From assembly GCF_004327335.1 (NCBI RefSeq), contig NZ_QJUO01000006.1, positions 88,234 through 152,233 on the forward strand: 64,000 nt of DNA, given 5' to 3'. Source of the stretch: Stutzerimonas kirkiae. GTDB lineage: Bacteria > Pseudomonadota > Gammaproteobacteria > Pseudomonadales > Pseudomonadaceae. Positions 44,018 to 53,179 of the stretch are shown in pieces. The translations under genes were made by a program, and so were the position numbers. The notes below the pieces were generated by a model that saw only the letters and a list, made by a program, of their open reading frames with translations, made no database searches and was not told the origin of the DNA. How positions within the stretch are numbered: the stretch's first letter is position 1; every line of letters starts with the position of its first letter.

Positions 44018-44953
44018 ATGTCTACTCGTCGTGACTTTGTTTCCGGGCTCGCCCTGTCCGCCGCCGGCCTGGCCCTGGCCACCCCGCTACGTTTCGCCGT
44101 TGCCGCTGGCGGCGCCCTGCCAGCCGCCGGGGCATTGCAGGCCCGCGCCATTCCCTCCAGCGGCGAACGCCTGCCGGTGATCGGCATGGGCAGTTCCGGC
44201 AGCTTCGAGGTCGGCAGCGATGCCGCTGCCCGCGATCCGTTGCGGGAAGTGCTGCGGCGCTTCTTCGCAGCGGGCGCTACGCTGATCGACACAGCACCCG
44301 GCTATGGCCCCGCCGAGGGAGTGATCGGCGATCTGCTGGAAGAGCTGGGCCTGCGCCAGCAGACCTTCCTCGCCACCAAGATCGGCGCCAGCGGCCGCGA
44401 GGCCGGGCTGGCGCAGTTCGAACGCTCGCTGCGCCTGCTGAAGACCGACAAGGTCGAGCTACTGCAGGTGCACAGCCTGCAGGATTGGCGTACCCAGTAC
44501 CCGTTGATCGAAGAATTGAAGGCCCAGGGCAAAACCCGCTACACCGGCCTGACCCACTTCGTCGACAGCGGCCATGACGAACTGGCCGAGGTGGTGCGCG
44601 CGGTAAAGCCGGATTTCCTGCAGGTCAATTATTCGGTGATCTCGCGCAATGCCGAGGCCAGGGTGTTCCCGCTGGCACAGGAGTTGGGCGTGGCGGTGCT
44701 GGTCAACCGTGCCTTCGAGGACGGCAAGCTGTTCGCCAGGGTCCAGGGCAAGACGCTGCCGTCCTGGGCCGCCGAGGCGGGTATCGGTTCGTGGGCACAG
44801 GCGTTCCTGAAATTCGCCTTGAGCCATCCGGCGGTTACCGCGGTGATTCCCGCCACCGGTCGCCCGGAGCGGCAGAGCGATCAACTGCTGGCTGGGCACG
44901 GGCCGACGCTGAGCCAGGCGCAGCGGCAATCCCTGATCGAACTGTTCGGCTGA
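44018..44953 (+). CDS. Tat-exported aldo/keto reductase
   Basis: 311 residues. The N-terminus MSTRRDFVSGLALSAAGLAL is a twin-arginine signal with a hydrophobic core, so the protein goes folded to the periplasm. AKR residues: Asp/Tyr in LIDTAPGYGPAE, Lys in LATKIGASG, His in LLQVHSLQDW. A periplasmic NADP-type reductase is odd, since NADPH is not found there; it may carry a tightly bound cofactor. Divergent from a LysR gene. Confidence 0.9.
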   Translation: MSTRRDFVSGLALSAAGLALATPLRFAVAAGGALPAAGALQARAIPSSGERLPVIGMGSSGSFEVGSDAAARDPLREVLRRFFAAGATLIDTAPGYGPAEGVIGDLLEELGLRQQTFLATKIGASGREAGLAQFERSLRLLKTDKVELLQVHSLQDWRTQYPLIEELKAQGKTRYTGLTHFVDSGHDELAEVVRAVKPDFLQVNYSVISRNAEARVFPLAQELGVAVLVNRAFEDGKLFARVQGKTLPSWAAEAGIGSWAQAFLKFALSHPAVTAVIPATGRPERQSDQLLAGHGPTLSQAQRQSLIELFG

Positions 44954-44962
44954 GCCGGCGCC

Positions 44963-46285
44963 ATGAGTACTTCTCTGGCGAGTCCCCTGCTGCGCGTCGT
45001 GGCGCGCCTGTTCAACCTGAAGCCGGGCGAGGCGCCTGCGGTGCTGGCCGGTCTGCTGATGTTCTTTCTGCTGTTCGCCGGCTACTTCATGCTGCGGCCG
45101 GTGCGCGAAACCATGGGCGTGGCGGGCGGGGTGAACAACCTGCAGTGGCTGTTCACCGGTACCTTCGTCGCCACCCTGGTGGCCCTGCCGCTGTTCGGCT
45201 GGCTGGCCTCGCGGGTGTCGCGGCGGCGGATCGTACCCTGGAGCTACGGTTTCTTCGTGCTCAACCTGCTCGGCTTCGCCGCCGCCATGCTGCTGTGGCC
45301 GGACAGCATCTGGGCGGGAAGGACATTCTATATCTGGTTGTCGGTGTTCAACCTGCTGGCGATTTCGCTGGCCTGGAGCGTGCTGGCCGATGTCTTCGCC
45401 AGCGGCGAGGCGAAGCGGCTGTTCGCCCTGATCGCCGGCGGCGCCAGCCTGGGCGGGCTGGTCGGGCCGATCCTCGGTACCCTGCTGGTGGCGCCGCTGG
45501 GGCATGCCGGGCTGCTGGTGCTGGCGGCGCTGCTGCTGGCCGCCAGCGCAGGTGCCGGTGTCTGGTTGCATGGCTGGCGTGACCGCCATCCTCCGGCGGC
45601 CACGGCGGACGACGAGGGTAGCCGCGAGCAGCGGCGCAAACCCCTGGGCGGCAACCCGTTCGCCGGTGCCGTCGCCGTGTTCAAGTCGCCCTATCTGCTG
45701 GGCATCGCGTTGTTCGTCGTGCTGTTGGCCAGCGCCAATACTTTCCTGTACTTCGAGCAGGCGCGGATGGTGGCCGAGTATTTCCCCGATCGTACCCGCC
45801 AGACCCAGGTGTTCGGGCTTATCGACACCATCGTGCAGACGCTGGCGATCCTCACCCAATTGTTCCTGACCGGGCGCATCGCCCAGCGACTGGGGGTGGG
45901 CGTGCTGCTGGTGGCGGTGCCGCTGGTGGTCGCCGTCGGCTTCCTGTGGCTGGCGCTGGCACCGGTGTTCGCGGTGTTCGTGGTGGTGATGGTGGTGCGC
46001 CGCGCCGGCGAGTACGCGCTGGTGCGGCCCGGACGCGAGATGCTCTACACCGTGGTGCCGGCCGAGCAGAAGTACAAGGCGAAGAATTTCATCGACACCG
46101 TGGTCTATCGTGGTGGCGACGCCATCAGCGGCTGGGTCAAGCGTGGGCTGGACCTGCTCGGCGAACATCCGTCGCTGGCGATGTTCATCGGTGCCGTGCT
46201 GGCGCTGGCATGGGCTGGCGTCGGTGTCGGCCTGGGGCGGGCACAGCGGCGGCGCGAGCGCCCGCAGGATGACGCGCAGAGATGA
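44963..46285 (+). CDS. NTP/NDP exchange transporter-like MFS protein (TLC family)
   Basis: 440 residues, about twelve helices: FFLLFAGYFMLRPVRETMGV in helix 1 and AGEYALVRPGREMLYTVVPA in the second half, the pattern of Npt/TLC-like proteins. In Rickettsia and chlamydiae these swap host ATP for ADP; the free-living relatives are uncharacterised and unlikely to do that. It begins 9 bases after the aldo/keto reductase gene. Real substrate unknown. Confidence 0.85.
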   Translation: MSTSLASPLLRVVARLFNLKPGEAPAVLAGLLMFFLLFAGYFMLRPVRETMGVAGGVNNLQWLFTGTFVATLVALPLFGWLASRVSRRRIVPWSYGFFVLNLLGFAAAMLLWPDSIWAGRTFYIWLSVFNLLAISLAWSVLADVFASGEAKRLFALIAGGASLGGLVGPILGTLLVAPLGHAGLLVLAALLLAASAGAGVWLHGWRDRHPPAATADDEGSREQRRKPLGGNPFAGAVAVFKSPYLLGIALFVVLLASANTFLYFEQARMVAEYFPDRTRQTQVFGLIDTIVQTLAILTQLFLTGRIAQRLGVGVLLVAVPLVVAVGFLWLALAPVFAVFVVVMVVRRAGEYALVRPGREMLYTVVPAEQKYKAKNFIDTVVYRGGDAISGWVKRGLDLLGEHPSLAMFIGAVLALAWAGVGVGLGRAQRRRERPQDDAQR

Positions 46286-46361
46286 TGGCGTAGCCTGTGC
46301 ACACGCCAGGCCGGTCCGACGGCCGCTCACCACTCTATATCCACCTTCCGAGGACAACCTC

Positions 46362-47156
46362 ATGCAGATCGATCTTTCCGACAAGACCGCCCTGGTCACC
46401 GCCTCCACCGCCGGTATCGGCCTGGCCATCGCCCAGGGCCTGGCGGCGAGCGGCGCCGCCGTGGTGCTCAATGGCCGCAGCGAGGCCAGTATCGCCAGGG
46501 CGCGGGAGCAACTGCTGGCCGCGGTGCCCGGCGCCACGTTGTACGGGGTGGCCGCCGATCTCGGCGATGCCGCCGGCGCCGAGCGACTGCTGGCCAGCCT
46601 GCCGGCCATCGACATCCTGGTCAACAACGCCGGCATCTACGGCCCGCAGGACTTCTTCGACACCGACGACGCCACCTGGGAGCGCTACTGGCAGACCAAC
46701 GTGATGTCCGGGGTGCGGCTGGCGCGGGCGCTGCTGCCGGGGCTGGTCGAGCGCGGCTGGGGGCGGGTGCTGTTCATCTCCTCGGAGTCGGCGCGCAATA
46801 TCCCCGCCGACATGGTCCACTACGGCGTCACCAAGACCGCGCAACTGGCGCTTGCCCGTGGCCTGGCCAAGCGCGTGGCCGGCAGCGGCGTCACCGTCAA
46901 CAGCGTGCTGCCGGGGCCGACCCTCTCCGACGGCTTCGCGGCGATGATGCAGGACGAGATCGCACGCACCGGCAAGTCGCTGGAGGAACTGGGGCGCGAA
47001 TTCGTGCTGGCCAACCGCCCCAGTTCGGTGATCCGCCGCGCGGCCACGGTCGAGGAGGTCGCCAACCTGGTGGTCTACGTCTGTTCGACACAGGCCTCGG
47101 CCACCTCGGGGGCGGCGTTGCGGGTGGATGGCGGCGTGGTCGACGACATTCTCTGA
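46362..47156 (+). CDS. short-chain dehydrogenase/reductase
   Basis: 264 residues from the ATG at 46362 (MQIDLSDKTALVTASTAGIG). Rossmann motif TASTAGIGLAIA, LVNNAGIYGPQDFF, catalytic Ser in FISSESARNIPADM and Tyr-x3-Lys in VHYGVTKTAQ. A cytoplasmic classical SDR acting on an alcohol/ketone pair. A relative of 3-oxoacyl-ACP reductase-like SDRs. It follows the transporter and may be in the same transcript. Confidence 0.93.
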   Translation: MQIDLSDKTALVTASTAGIGLAIAQGLAASGAAVVLNGRSEASIARAREQLLAAVPGATLYGVAADLGDAAGAERLLASLPAIDILVNNAGIYGPQDFFDTDDATWERYWQTNVMSGVRLARALLPGLVERGWGRVLFISSESARNIPADMVHYGVTKTAQLALARGLAKRVAGSGVTVNSVLPGPTLSDGFAAMMQDEIARTGKSLEELGREFVLANRPSSVIRRAATVEEVANLVVYVCSTQASATSGAALRVDGGVVDDIL

Positions 47157-47204
47157 GGGGCACCGCTGCCCACGACGATTTTTCCCACTCATCAGGAGTT
47201 CGAC

Positions 47205-47948
47205 ATGTCCCGTCCGCTAGCCGCTCTGCGCCACCTGGCCGTCACTCTGGTCGCCGTTGTCCTGGCCGCCTGCTCGTCAGCCGAAGAGCCCGATACGCCC
47301 CGCCAGGACAGCCCGGTAGTGCTGTTCAACATACTGCCGCTGCAGGCCGGTGAGATCGATGGCTTCCTGCCGTCGATGCTGGACAATGCCCATGCGTCCC
47401 GACAAGAAGCGGGCAATCTCTCCTTCGATGTGTTCCAACCGGAGGACGGTGCGGCCACCTTGCTGCTGTTCGAGCGATGGGTCAGCCAGGCAGCACTGGA
47501 CGAACATTTCGCCACGCCGCACCTGAAGGTCGTCGAACGCGGCCTGGCCACCGCCCAGGCCGCTACGCCGACCAGCCTGCGCCTGGTCGAGATCGAGCCG
47601 CAGGGCGCGCAGCAGCGCAAGCCGTTGGCCAGGCCGGGCGATTCGCGCAATGTCATCGTCATCCTCAAGGCCAGGCCCGAACAGGAACAGGCCTTCCTCG
47701 ACGCCTGGCGCGAAGCGATTCCCTTCTCTCGGGCCGCGCCCGGCAACCATGCTTTCGAGCTGTACGCGGTCGAGGGCCAGCCGCAGACCTATGTGCTGTT
47801 CGAGCGCTGGGACAGCGTGGCCTCGCACGAGGCACACCTGGCCCAGGACTATTCGGCGAAACTCGATGAGCGCCTGCCGGGTACCCTGGCCGAGCCGATC
47901 ACGCCCGCCACGCGCTTTCTGGCGCGGGACGTGGGGGCGGAGCGATGA
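47205..47948 (+). CDS. lipoprotein with two antibiotic-biosynthesis-monooxygenase (ABM) domains
   Basis: 247 residues, with a lipobox (VVLAACSS at about residue 22-29) after a signal helix. Two ABM-type dimeric alpha/beta-barrel halves follow: residues about 40-115 (VVLFNILPLQAGEIDGFLPS, LLLFERWVSQAALDEHFATP) and 145-235 (VIVILKARPEQEQAFLDAWR, YVLFERWDSVASHEAHLAQD). A fusion of two such domains anchored as a lipoprotein is uncommon. Probably a quinol monooxygenase-like or oxidative-stress protein in the periplasm. Good AGGAG site. Confidence 0.82.
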   Translation: MSRPLAALRHLAVTLVAVVLAACSSAEEPDTPRQDSPVVLFNILPLQAGEIDGFLPSMLDNAHASRQEAGNLSFDVFQPEDGAATLLLFERWVSQAALDEHFATPHLKVVERGLATAQAATPTSLRLVEIEPQGAQQRKPLARPGDSRNVIVILKARPEQEQAFLDAWREAIPFSRAAPGNHAFELYAVEGQPQTYVLFERWDSVASHEAHLAQDYSAKLDERLPGTLAEPITPATRFLARDVGAER

Positions 47949-47998
47949 TCATCGCGGCTGAGTAGCTGTTCGGTCCTCTCGTTCCATGCTCTTGCCCT

Positions 47999-48013
47999 GC
48001 GGGGATGCCCCGC
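47999..48013. terminator. hairpin between convergent genes
   Basis: GCGGGGATGCCCCGC, a perfect 6-bp stem with a 3-base loop, between the ABM lipoprotein (plus) and the FecCD permease (minus). There is no T run, so it is at best a weak terminator. Confidence 0.45.
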
Positions 48014-48027
48014 CCGTTGCCGCGCGG

Positions 48028-49059
48028 TCACACCCGCCGGCTACGGGTCAGCAGCCACAGCAGGTAGAAGCCGCCGAGCAGTCCGGTCATCAGGCCGATC
48101 GGCAGGTTGGCCGCCACCGGCAAGCGTTGGCTGAGCAAGTCGGCGGCCAGCAGCAATACGGCGCCCATCAGTGCCCCGGCCAATAGCGGGACATTGGCCG
48201 CACCCGTAAGGCGCCTGGCCAGTTGCGGTCCGGCCAGCGCGATAAAGGCGATCGGCCCGGCCGCCGCGGTGGCGACCGCGGTCAGGCCGACGGCGACCAG
48301 CATCATCAACAGGCGGGTGCGTTCCACGGCGACGCCGAGCTGGCTGGCGGCCGCGTCGCCCATTTCCAGCAGGTCGAGGCGGCGGCCGTGGTAGAGCGCG
48401 ATGGGGATCACCAACAGCAGGCAGAGCGCGGCGGGGACGACATGGGACCAGGTGCGGGTATTCAGCGAGCCGGCGAGCCAGAGCTGGGCGAACATCGCCT
48501 GGTCGAGGTCGCCGGTGACCAGCAGGATATTGTTCAGCCCGGACAGGCTGGCGCCGACACCTAGCCCCACCAGCACCAGGCGATAGCCGCCGCTGCTGCG
48601 GCCCTTCATCGCCAGCAGGAATACCAGCAGCGCGGTGCACAGGCCGCTGGCCACCGCCGCCAGCGAGGTAGCCAGCGGCCCGGCGTCGAACAGCATGATC
48701 TGCACGATCGCACCGCTGGCGGCGCCGGTGGTGAAGCCGATGATATCCGGGGAGCCCAGGGCGTTGCGCGAAATGGACTGGAAGATCGCCCCGGCCATGC
48801 CCAGGGCCGCGCCGACCAGCGAGGCGGTGAGCACGCGTGGCAGGCGGATGCGCAGGACGATGCGCTGGGCGGTGGGGTCCTGGCCGTTGCCCAGCAGGCT
48901 GGCGAGTACTTCCGCCGGGCCCAGCGCCAGAGTGCCGGTGCCCAGCAACAGGATGCCGAGCAGCAACCCGAGCCCTGCCAGCAGGCCGCAGACCATGGCG
49001 GCTCGCGGCTGGTAGCGAATGGAGAGCGCCCCCAGGCGCAGGGTGTGAGGCGGGTTCAT
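48028..49059 (-). CDS. FecCD/FepG-type metal-chelate ABC permease
   Basis: 343 residues, about nine helices. The start MNPPHTLRLGALSIRYQPRA, GAALGMAGAIFQSISRNALG (conserved gating and coupling Gly-rich motif) and VATAAAGPIAFIALAGPQLA are the FecCD pattern. It transports iron-siderophore, cobalamin or heme-type chelates. ATGA overlap with the paired permease gene upstream. The last gene of the minus-strand operon. Confidence 0.95.
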   Translation of the reverse strand: MNPPHTLRLGALSIRYQPRAAMVCGLLAGLGLLLGILLLGTGTLALGPAEVLASLLGNGQDPTAQRIVLRIRLPRVLTASLVGAALGMAGAIFQSISRNALGSPDIIGFTTGAASGAIVQIMLFDAGPLATSLAAVASGLCTALLVFLLAMKGRSSGGYRLVLVGLGVGASLSGLNNILLVTGDLDQAMFAQLWLAGSLNTRTWSHVVPAALCLLLVIPIALYHGRRLDLLEMGDAAASQLGVAVERTRLLMMLVAVGLTAVATAAAGPIAFIALAGPQLARRLTGAANVPLLAGALMGAVLLLAADLLSQRLPVAANLPIGLMTGLLGGFYLLWLLTRSRRV

Positions 49060-50102
49060 AGGCGGCTCGGGCGGAAACGCCTGGCCAGGACGATAAAGCA
49101 CGGGCCGCCGAGCAGCAGGGCGATGATGCCGGCGGCGATTTCCGCCGGGGCGGCGATCACCCGGCCGAGCACATCGGCGCCGAGCAGCAGGGCGGCGGCC
49201 ACCAGTGCCGAATAGGGCAGTATCCAGCGGTAGTCCGGGCCGACCAGCAGGCGGGCGATGTGCGGGGCGACCAGGCCGACGAAACCGATCGGCCCGGCGG
49301 CGGCGGTCGCCGCGCCGGCCAGCAGCATGACCGCGACACAGGCCTGCAACCAGGTCAGGCGCATATCGACGCCCAGTGCCTGGCCAAGCTCCTTGCCCAG
49401 TGCCAGGGCATTCAGGTTGCTGACGATGGCGAAGGCCATGCCCAGGCCGCACGCAGTGGCCAGGCCGAGTCCGCCGAGCAGGGCGAAGCCGCTGCCGCTC
49501 AGCGAGCCGGCCGCCCAGTGGCGGAACTTGTCGAAGACTTCCGGCGGGGCGTTGAGCACGATGATGCCGGTGAGCGAGGCGAGCATGACCGACAGGCCGG
49601 CCCCGGCCAGCACCAGGCGGACCGGGTTGGTGCCGGTTTCATGGGCCTGGCCGAGCATGAACACGGCGATGCCGGCCAGGCCGGCGCCGAGGAAGGCGAA
49701 CCAGATGTACTGGGGCATGCTGGTCAGGTCGAACAGCGCCACGCCGATAATCACCGCCAGCGCCGCGCCGGCGTTGATGCCCAGCAGCCCCGGTTCGGCC
49801 AGCGGGTTGCGCGTCACCGCCTGCATGATGGCCCCGGCCGCACCCAATGCCAGGCCGGCGAGCAGGGCGACCAGGGTGCGCGGGATGCGCAACTGGCGCA
49901 CGATCAGGTGCTGGTCGTTGTGCGGGTCGGCGTGTTGCAGGGCTTCCAGAGTGGTGGCCAGGGGTATCGGGCGGGAGCCTATGGCCAGGCTGGCCAGGGC
50001 GATAAGGAACAGCAGCAGCGTACCGGCCAGCAGCCCCCAGGCATGCCGGTGGCGCTGGCGGAAGGCTTTTGGCTGGCTGGCGCCGGGTGCGTGCAGGACC
50101 AT
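49056..50102 (-). CDS. FecCD/FepD-type metal-chelate ABC permease
   Basis: 348 residues, paired with the gene after it as heterodimeric permease. Motif GLALGAAGAIMQAVTRNPLA and GAATAAAGPIGFVGLVAPHI are diagnostic. It starts 3 bases after the binding-protein gene. Confidence 0.95.
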   Translation of the reverse strand: MVLHAPGASQPKAFRQRHRHAWGLLAGTLLLFLIALASLAIGSRPIPLATTLEALQHADPHNDQHLIVRQLRIPRTLVALLAGLALGAAGAIMQAVTRNPLAEPGLLGINAGAALAVIIGVALFDLTSMPQYIWFAFLGAGLAGIAVFMLGQAHETGTNPVRLVLAGAGLSVMLASLTGIIVLNAPPEVFDKFRHWAAGSLSGSGFALLGGLGLATACGLGMAFAIVSNLNALALGKELGQALGVDMRLTWLQACVAVMLLAGAATAAAGPIGFVGLVAPHIARLLVGPDYRWILPYSALVAAALLLGADVLGRVIAAPAEIAAGIIALLLGGPCFIVLARRFRPSRL

Positions 50103-50105
50103 GGC

Positions 50106-51014
50106 TTAGCGGAAGTGACGGGCCACGGTCTCGACCATTTGCTGCCCGGAGTAGTAGTCGATTCGGAACGAGCTGGCACCCAGTGCATAGACACGACGAT
50201 TCTCCACCGCCGGCAGGTTGGCCAGTATCGGGTCGGCGAGGAAGGCCTGCACATCGCTGTCGCCGGCCCCGAGCAGGAAGACGCTGTCGCCGGTGATGGC
50301 GGCCGAGAGGTTTTCCCGGGAGATGAACTGGAAGTCCGAGCTGCGGGTGACCTTTGCCGCCAGGGCTTGCGGCAGTTCCGCCACCGAGAAGCCCAGGGCT
50401 TGCAGCAGGCGGGCATGCGGGCTGCTGAGGCGACCTATCGAGTAACTGCCGGCGATATTGTAGCCGACGATGCTGACCGTGCCAGTCGGTGGGCTGAGGC
50501 TGGCCGCCGCTTGCGCGGTGTAGCGGTCGAAGCGCTGGATGGCCGCCTGTGCCTGCTGTTCGAGCCCGGTGTGGCGGCCCAGTTCGAGAGCGATGTCCTG
50601 CCAGCCCTGGTTGGAGTAGTCGATCACCAGGGTTTCGATGCCCTGGGCTTGCAGTTCCGCGCGGTGTGGTGCGGCGCTGTCGGCCCCGGTGGCGGAAACG
50701 ATCAGCAGGTCCGGGTCGCTGGCGATCACCGCTTCCAGGTCGAACTGCAGGTTGCGGTACAGTACCTCGACGCCCCGCGCGTCGGCTTGCGCCGCCCATT
50801 GCAAGAAGAAGCCCTTGGCATCGGTCAGGTTGCCGGGCGTGGTGGCGGCGCTGGCCACCAGCGGCGCGTCCATGGCCAGCAGGATGCCGGTCACGCTGGG
50901 GGTGGTCGAGACGATGCGCGAGGGTTTCGCGGGGCCGTCCGCCAGGGCCGGGGCAAGGCTGCCGAGCAGCAGGAACGCGGCGGTGGCCAGTTGGGCGAGG
51001 AAACCTTTGTTCAT
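50106..51014 (-). CDS. FepB-like metal-chelate binding protein
   Basis: 302 residues from the ATG at 51014; signal peptide MNKGFLAQLATAAFLLLGSL..ALA, then SRIVSTTPSVTGILLAMDAP and DLEAVIASDPDLLIVSATGA, the class III (TroA/BtuF/FepB) binding-protein fold with its long linking helix. It delivers a chelate to the permease pair encoded after it. First gene of the minus-strand operon, divergent from the ATPase gene across a Fur-like box. Confidence 0.93.
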   Translation of the reverse strand: MNKGFLAQLATAAFLLLGSLAPALADGPAKPSRIVSTTPSVTGILLAMDAPLVASAATTPGNLTDAKGFFLQWAAQADARGVEVLYRNLQFDLEAVIASDPDLLIVSATGADSAAPHRAELQAQGIETLVIDYSNQGWQDIALELGRHTGLEQQAQAAIQRFDRYTAQAAASLSPPTGTVSIVGYNIAGSYSIGRLSSPHARLLQALGFSVAELPQALAAKVTRSSDFQFISRENLSAAITGDSVFLLGAGDSDVQAFLADPILANLPAVENRRVYALGASSFRIDYYSGQQMVETVARHFR

Positions 51015-51218
51015 GATCGGTCCGGTATAGGCTCTGTCGGGGCTGAATGGTCGAGGCAAGGGATCTGTCCGGCACTCTTTGTGGCCCTTTGCGTCGTTAC
51101 CGCGTGTTGCCCTCGGATAGCTTTGCATAGGGTGCGCACCTGACCACAGGACGACATTCGATGGCGCGGCGCAAGGCTCGAAGCGGAGAAATACGCTTCC
51201 TCTGCGGGCATTCCATAC

Positions 51219-51237
51219 GATAGTGATTATCACATAA
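51219..51237. promoter_or_regulatory. Fur box candidate in the divergent gap of the chelate transporter
   Basis: GATAGTGATTATCACATAA matches the 19-bp Fur consensus at about 12 positions and has the inner palindrome GTGAT-T-ATCAC (one base off centre). It sits between the divergent binding-protein and ATPase genes, so iron control of both is likely. Confidence 0.65.
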
Positions 51238-51240
51238 TAT

Positions 51241-51257
51241 ATTCCGTATTGTAGAAT
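51241..51257. promoter_or_regulatory. candidate IclR operator 1
   Basis: ATTCCGTATTGTAGAAT, outer arms ATTC/GAAT spaced by 9. It agrees at 14 of 17 positions with the site at 53104, has the same spacing, and begins 3 bases after the Fur-like box. Confidence 0.6.
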
Positions 51258-51308
51258 CTATTCTGAATCAAAGTAATTTCCTTCCCTCCACCGCCAGGAA
51301 TACCGCCC

Positions 51309-52109
51309 ATGACGTATCGTCTGCATGCGGATGCCGTGACGTTGCGCCGTGATACGCGAACCATCTCGGAAAACCTTTCCATCGCCATCCCGGAGGGCTC
51401 CTTCACGGTCATCGTCGGCCCCAACGCCTGTGGCAAGTCCACGCTGCTGGCGGCGCTGTCGCGCCTGCTCAAGCCAGCGCCGGGGCGGGTCATGCTGGAT
51501 GGGGTGGACATCGGCACGCTGCCGGCGCGGGAAGTCGCCCGGCGCCTCGGCCTGCTGCCACAGAGCGTTATCGCGCCGGACGGTATCCGCGTGGCCGACC
51601 TGGTCGCGCGAGGGCGCTATCCGCACCAGTCGTTCCTGCGGCAGTGGTCGCAGGCGGATGAACAGGCGGTGATGAGGGCGCTACGGGCGACCCGGGTGGA
51701 AGAGCTGGCCGACCGGTTGCTCGACGAACTGTCGGGTGGGCAGCGCCAGCGGGTGTGGATCGCCATGGTGCTGGCGCAGGAAACCCCGATACTGCTGCTC
51801 GACGAGCCGACCACCTACCTGGATATCGCCCACCAGATCGAACTGCTGGAACTGCTGGCCGAACTCAACCGCCAGGGGCGGACCATCGTTGCGGTACTGC
51901 ATGACCTCAACCAGGCCTGCCGCTACGCCAGCCACCTGATCGCCATGCGCGATGGCGCAGTGGTCGCCCAGGGCGAACCCGCGGCGATCTTCACCGAGCA
52001 ACTGGTCGAGCAAGTGTTCGGCCTGTCGGCGTTGATCATCCCCGATCCGCTCAGCGGGACCCCGATGCTGGTGCCCAGGGGGCTGGTGCGCGGGAACCCG
52101 GCCCAGTAG
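51309..52109 (+). CDS. FepC-like metal-chelate ABC ATP-binding protein
   Basis: 266 residues with a complete ABC set: Walker A VGPNACGKSTLLAAL, signature DELSGGQRQRVWIAMVLAQE, Walker B ILLLDEPTTYLDIAHQIELL and switch His AVLHDLNQACRYASHLI. The DEPTTYLDIAHQ wording is that of FepC/FhuC/BtuD ATPases. It is transcribed away from the binding protein and permeases, so the transporter is encoded in two divergent units. Confidence 0.96.
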   Translation: MTYRLHADAVTLRRDTRTISENLSIAIPEGSFTVIVGPNACGKSTLLAALSRLLKPAPGRVMLDGVDIGTLPAREVARRLGLLPQSVIAPDGIRVADLVARGRYPHQSFLRQWSQADEQAVMRALRATRVEELADRLLDELSGGQRQRVWIAMVLAQETPILLLDEPTTYLDIAHQIELLELLAELNRQGRTIVAVLHDLNQACRYASHLIAMRDGAVVAQGEPAAIFTEQLVEQVFGLSALIIPDPLSGTPMLVPRGLVRGNPAQ

Positions 52110-52146
52110 CGCGCCTACTGGGTCAAGGCATGACGGCATTCGATCG

Positions 52147-52956
52147 TCAGGGCCTGTCGCTAGCGGCGAGGTCCAGGCCTGACGTGGACCGGTTGATCAG
52201 GATGGCCTCGTGGAACAGAGCGTCGCGGTCTTCCGGTGCTTGCAGTTGCCCGAGGTCGGTGACCGTGGTCAGGACGCAGACGACCTCGCGCTGGGCATCG
52301 AAGACCGGCGCCGCCTGGCCGGTCACGTTCGACAGCAGGTGGCTGACCAGTTCCGCCCGGTAGAGCCTGCGCACCTCGTCGAGGGTGGCGCGGTCCGGTG
52401 GCGTGCCGCGGAAGTGCGCGGGCTGCTGCTGGCGCGCGGCCTCGATGCTGGCCTCGGGCAGGAAAGCCTGGAAGACCAGGCCGCAGGCAGTGTTGTCGAT
52501 CGGCAGGATATCGCCGAGGGCCAGCGGGTTGATGGAGAAGTAGGCGCTGCGGTACCAGCGCACCAGGGTCGGCCCCCTTTCGGTCCAGATCGTCACGCCA
52601 CTGCTGATGGCGTGCTGGTGGGCCAGCGACTTCATATGCTGGGCCGCGATCTCCACCGCGTCGACCCGTTTCAGCGCACCGATACCGATGCTCAGGGCCG
52701 TCGGCCCCAGGTCGTAGAGGGCGCTGACCGGGTCCTGCTTGGCCAGCCCTTCCTTGACCAGGCTTTGCAGGTAGCGGTGGGCGGTCGAGCCGCCGGTGCC
52801 GGTACGGCGAGCGATCTCGCCGAGCGCCAGTTCGTGCTCGGCGTTGGCCAGCACCTTGAGGAAGCGCGCGGCGATGGACACCGACTGGATGGTGCCCGAA
52901 CGCTTCTCGCGTGGCATGTCCGGCGCGTCGTCCGATGCGGGCTGCAGGCTGTTCAA
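52147..52956 (-). CDS. IclR-family transcriptional regulator
   Basis: 269 residues from a TTG at 52956: AAGGAG lies 8 bases upstream of it, while the first ATG (52917) has none. The N-terminal winged helix (GEIARRTGTGGSTAHRYLQS) and C-terminal effector domain (SGVTIWTERGPTLVRWY, PIDNTACGLVFQAFL) fit IclR. It is divergent from the TonB receptor and convergent with the ABC ATPase; two palindromes of matching architecture upstream of those genes are the proposed targets. IclR effectors are usually small organic acids or aromatics. Confidence 0.93.
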   Translation of the reverse strand: MNSLQPASDDAPDMPREKRSGTIQSVSIAARFLKVLANAEHELALGEIARRTGTGGSTAHRYLQSLVKEGLAKQDPVSALYDLGPTALSIGIGALKRVDAVEIAAQHMKSLAHQHAISSGVTIWTERGPTLVRWYRSAYFSINPLALGDILPIDNTACGLVFQAFLPEASIEAARQQQPAHFRGTPPDRATLDEVRRLYRAELVSHLLSNVTGQAAPVFDAQREVVCVLTTVTDLGQLQAPEDRDALFHEAILINRSTSGLDLAASDRP

Positions 52957-53103
52957 GTGACGGTCTCCTTATCGTTGTCTGGGCATGCGTGCTCTGCGGG
53001 CCATCGTCGGTGCAGGCGAGCGATGGCCCATGGTACCGATTCCCTGGTGCGCTGGGGATGGACTGTCGAGGCACAGGGTAATTTATTCTGATCTGAGTAA
53101 TGC

Positions 53104-53120
53104 ATTCCTTATTGAGGAAT
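53104..53120. promoter_or_regulatory. candidate IclR operator 2
   Basis: ATTCCTTATTGAGGAAT, a perfect palindrome of 6-bp arms around 5 bases, 60 bases upstream of the TonB receptor TTG start and about 148 from the IclR start. Confidence 0.65.
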
Positions 53121-53154
53121 ATCATGGCTGCGTGATAATCTTTTTGAAGCTAAG

Positions 53155-53168
53155 GATCATTCTCATTT
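53155..53168. promoter_or_regulatory. weak Fur-like site before the TonB receptor
   Basis: The minus strand reads AAATGAGAATGATC, sharing most positions with the Fur hexamer repeats. It ends just before the ribosome site of the receptor gene, so Fur binding there would block transcription. Confidence 0.3.
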
Positions 53169-53179
53169 GGAGGCTTGCC

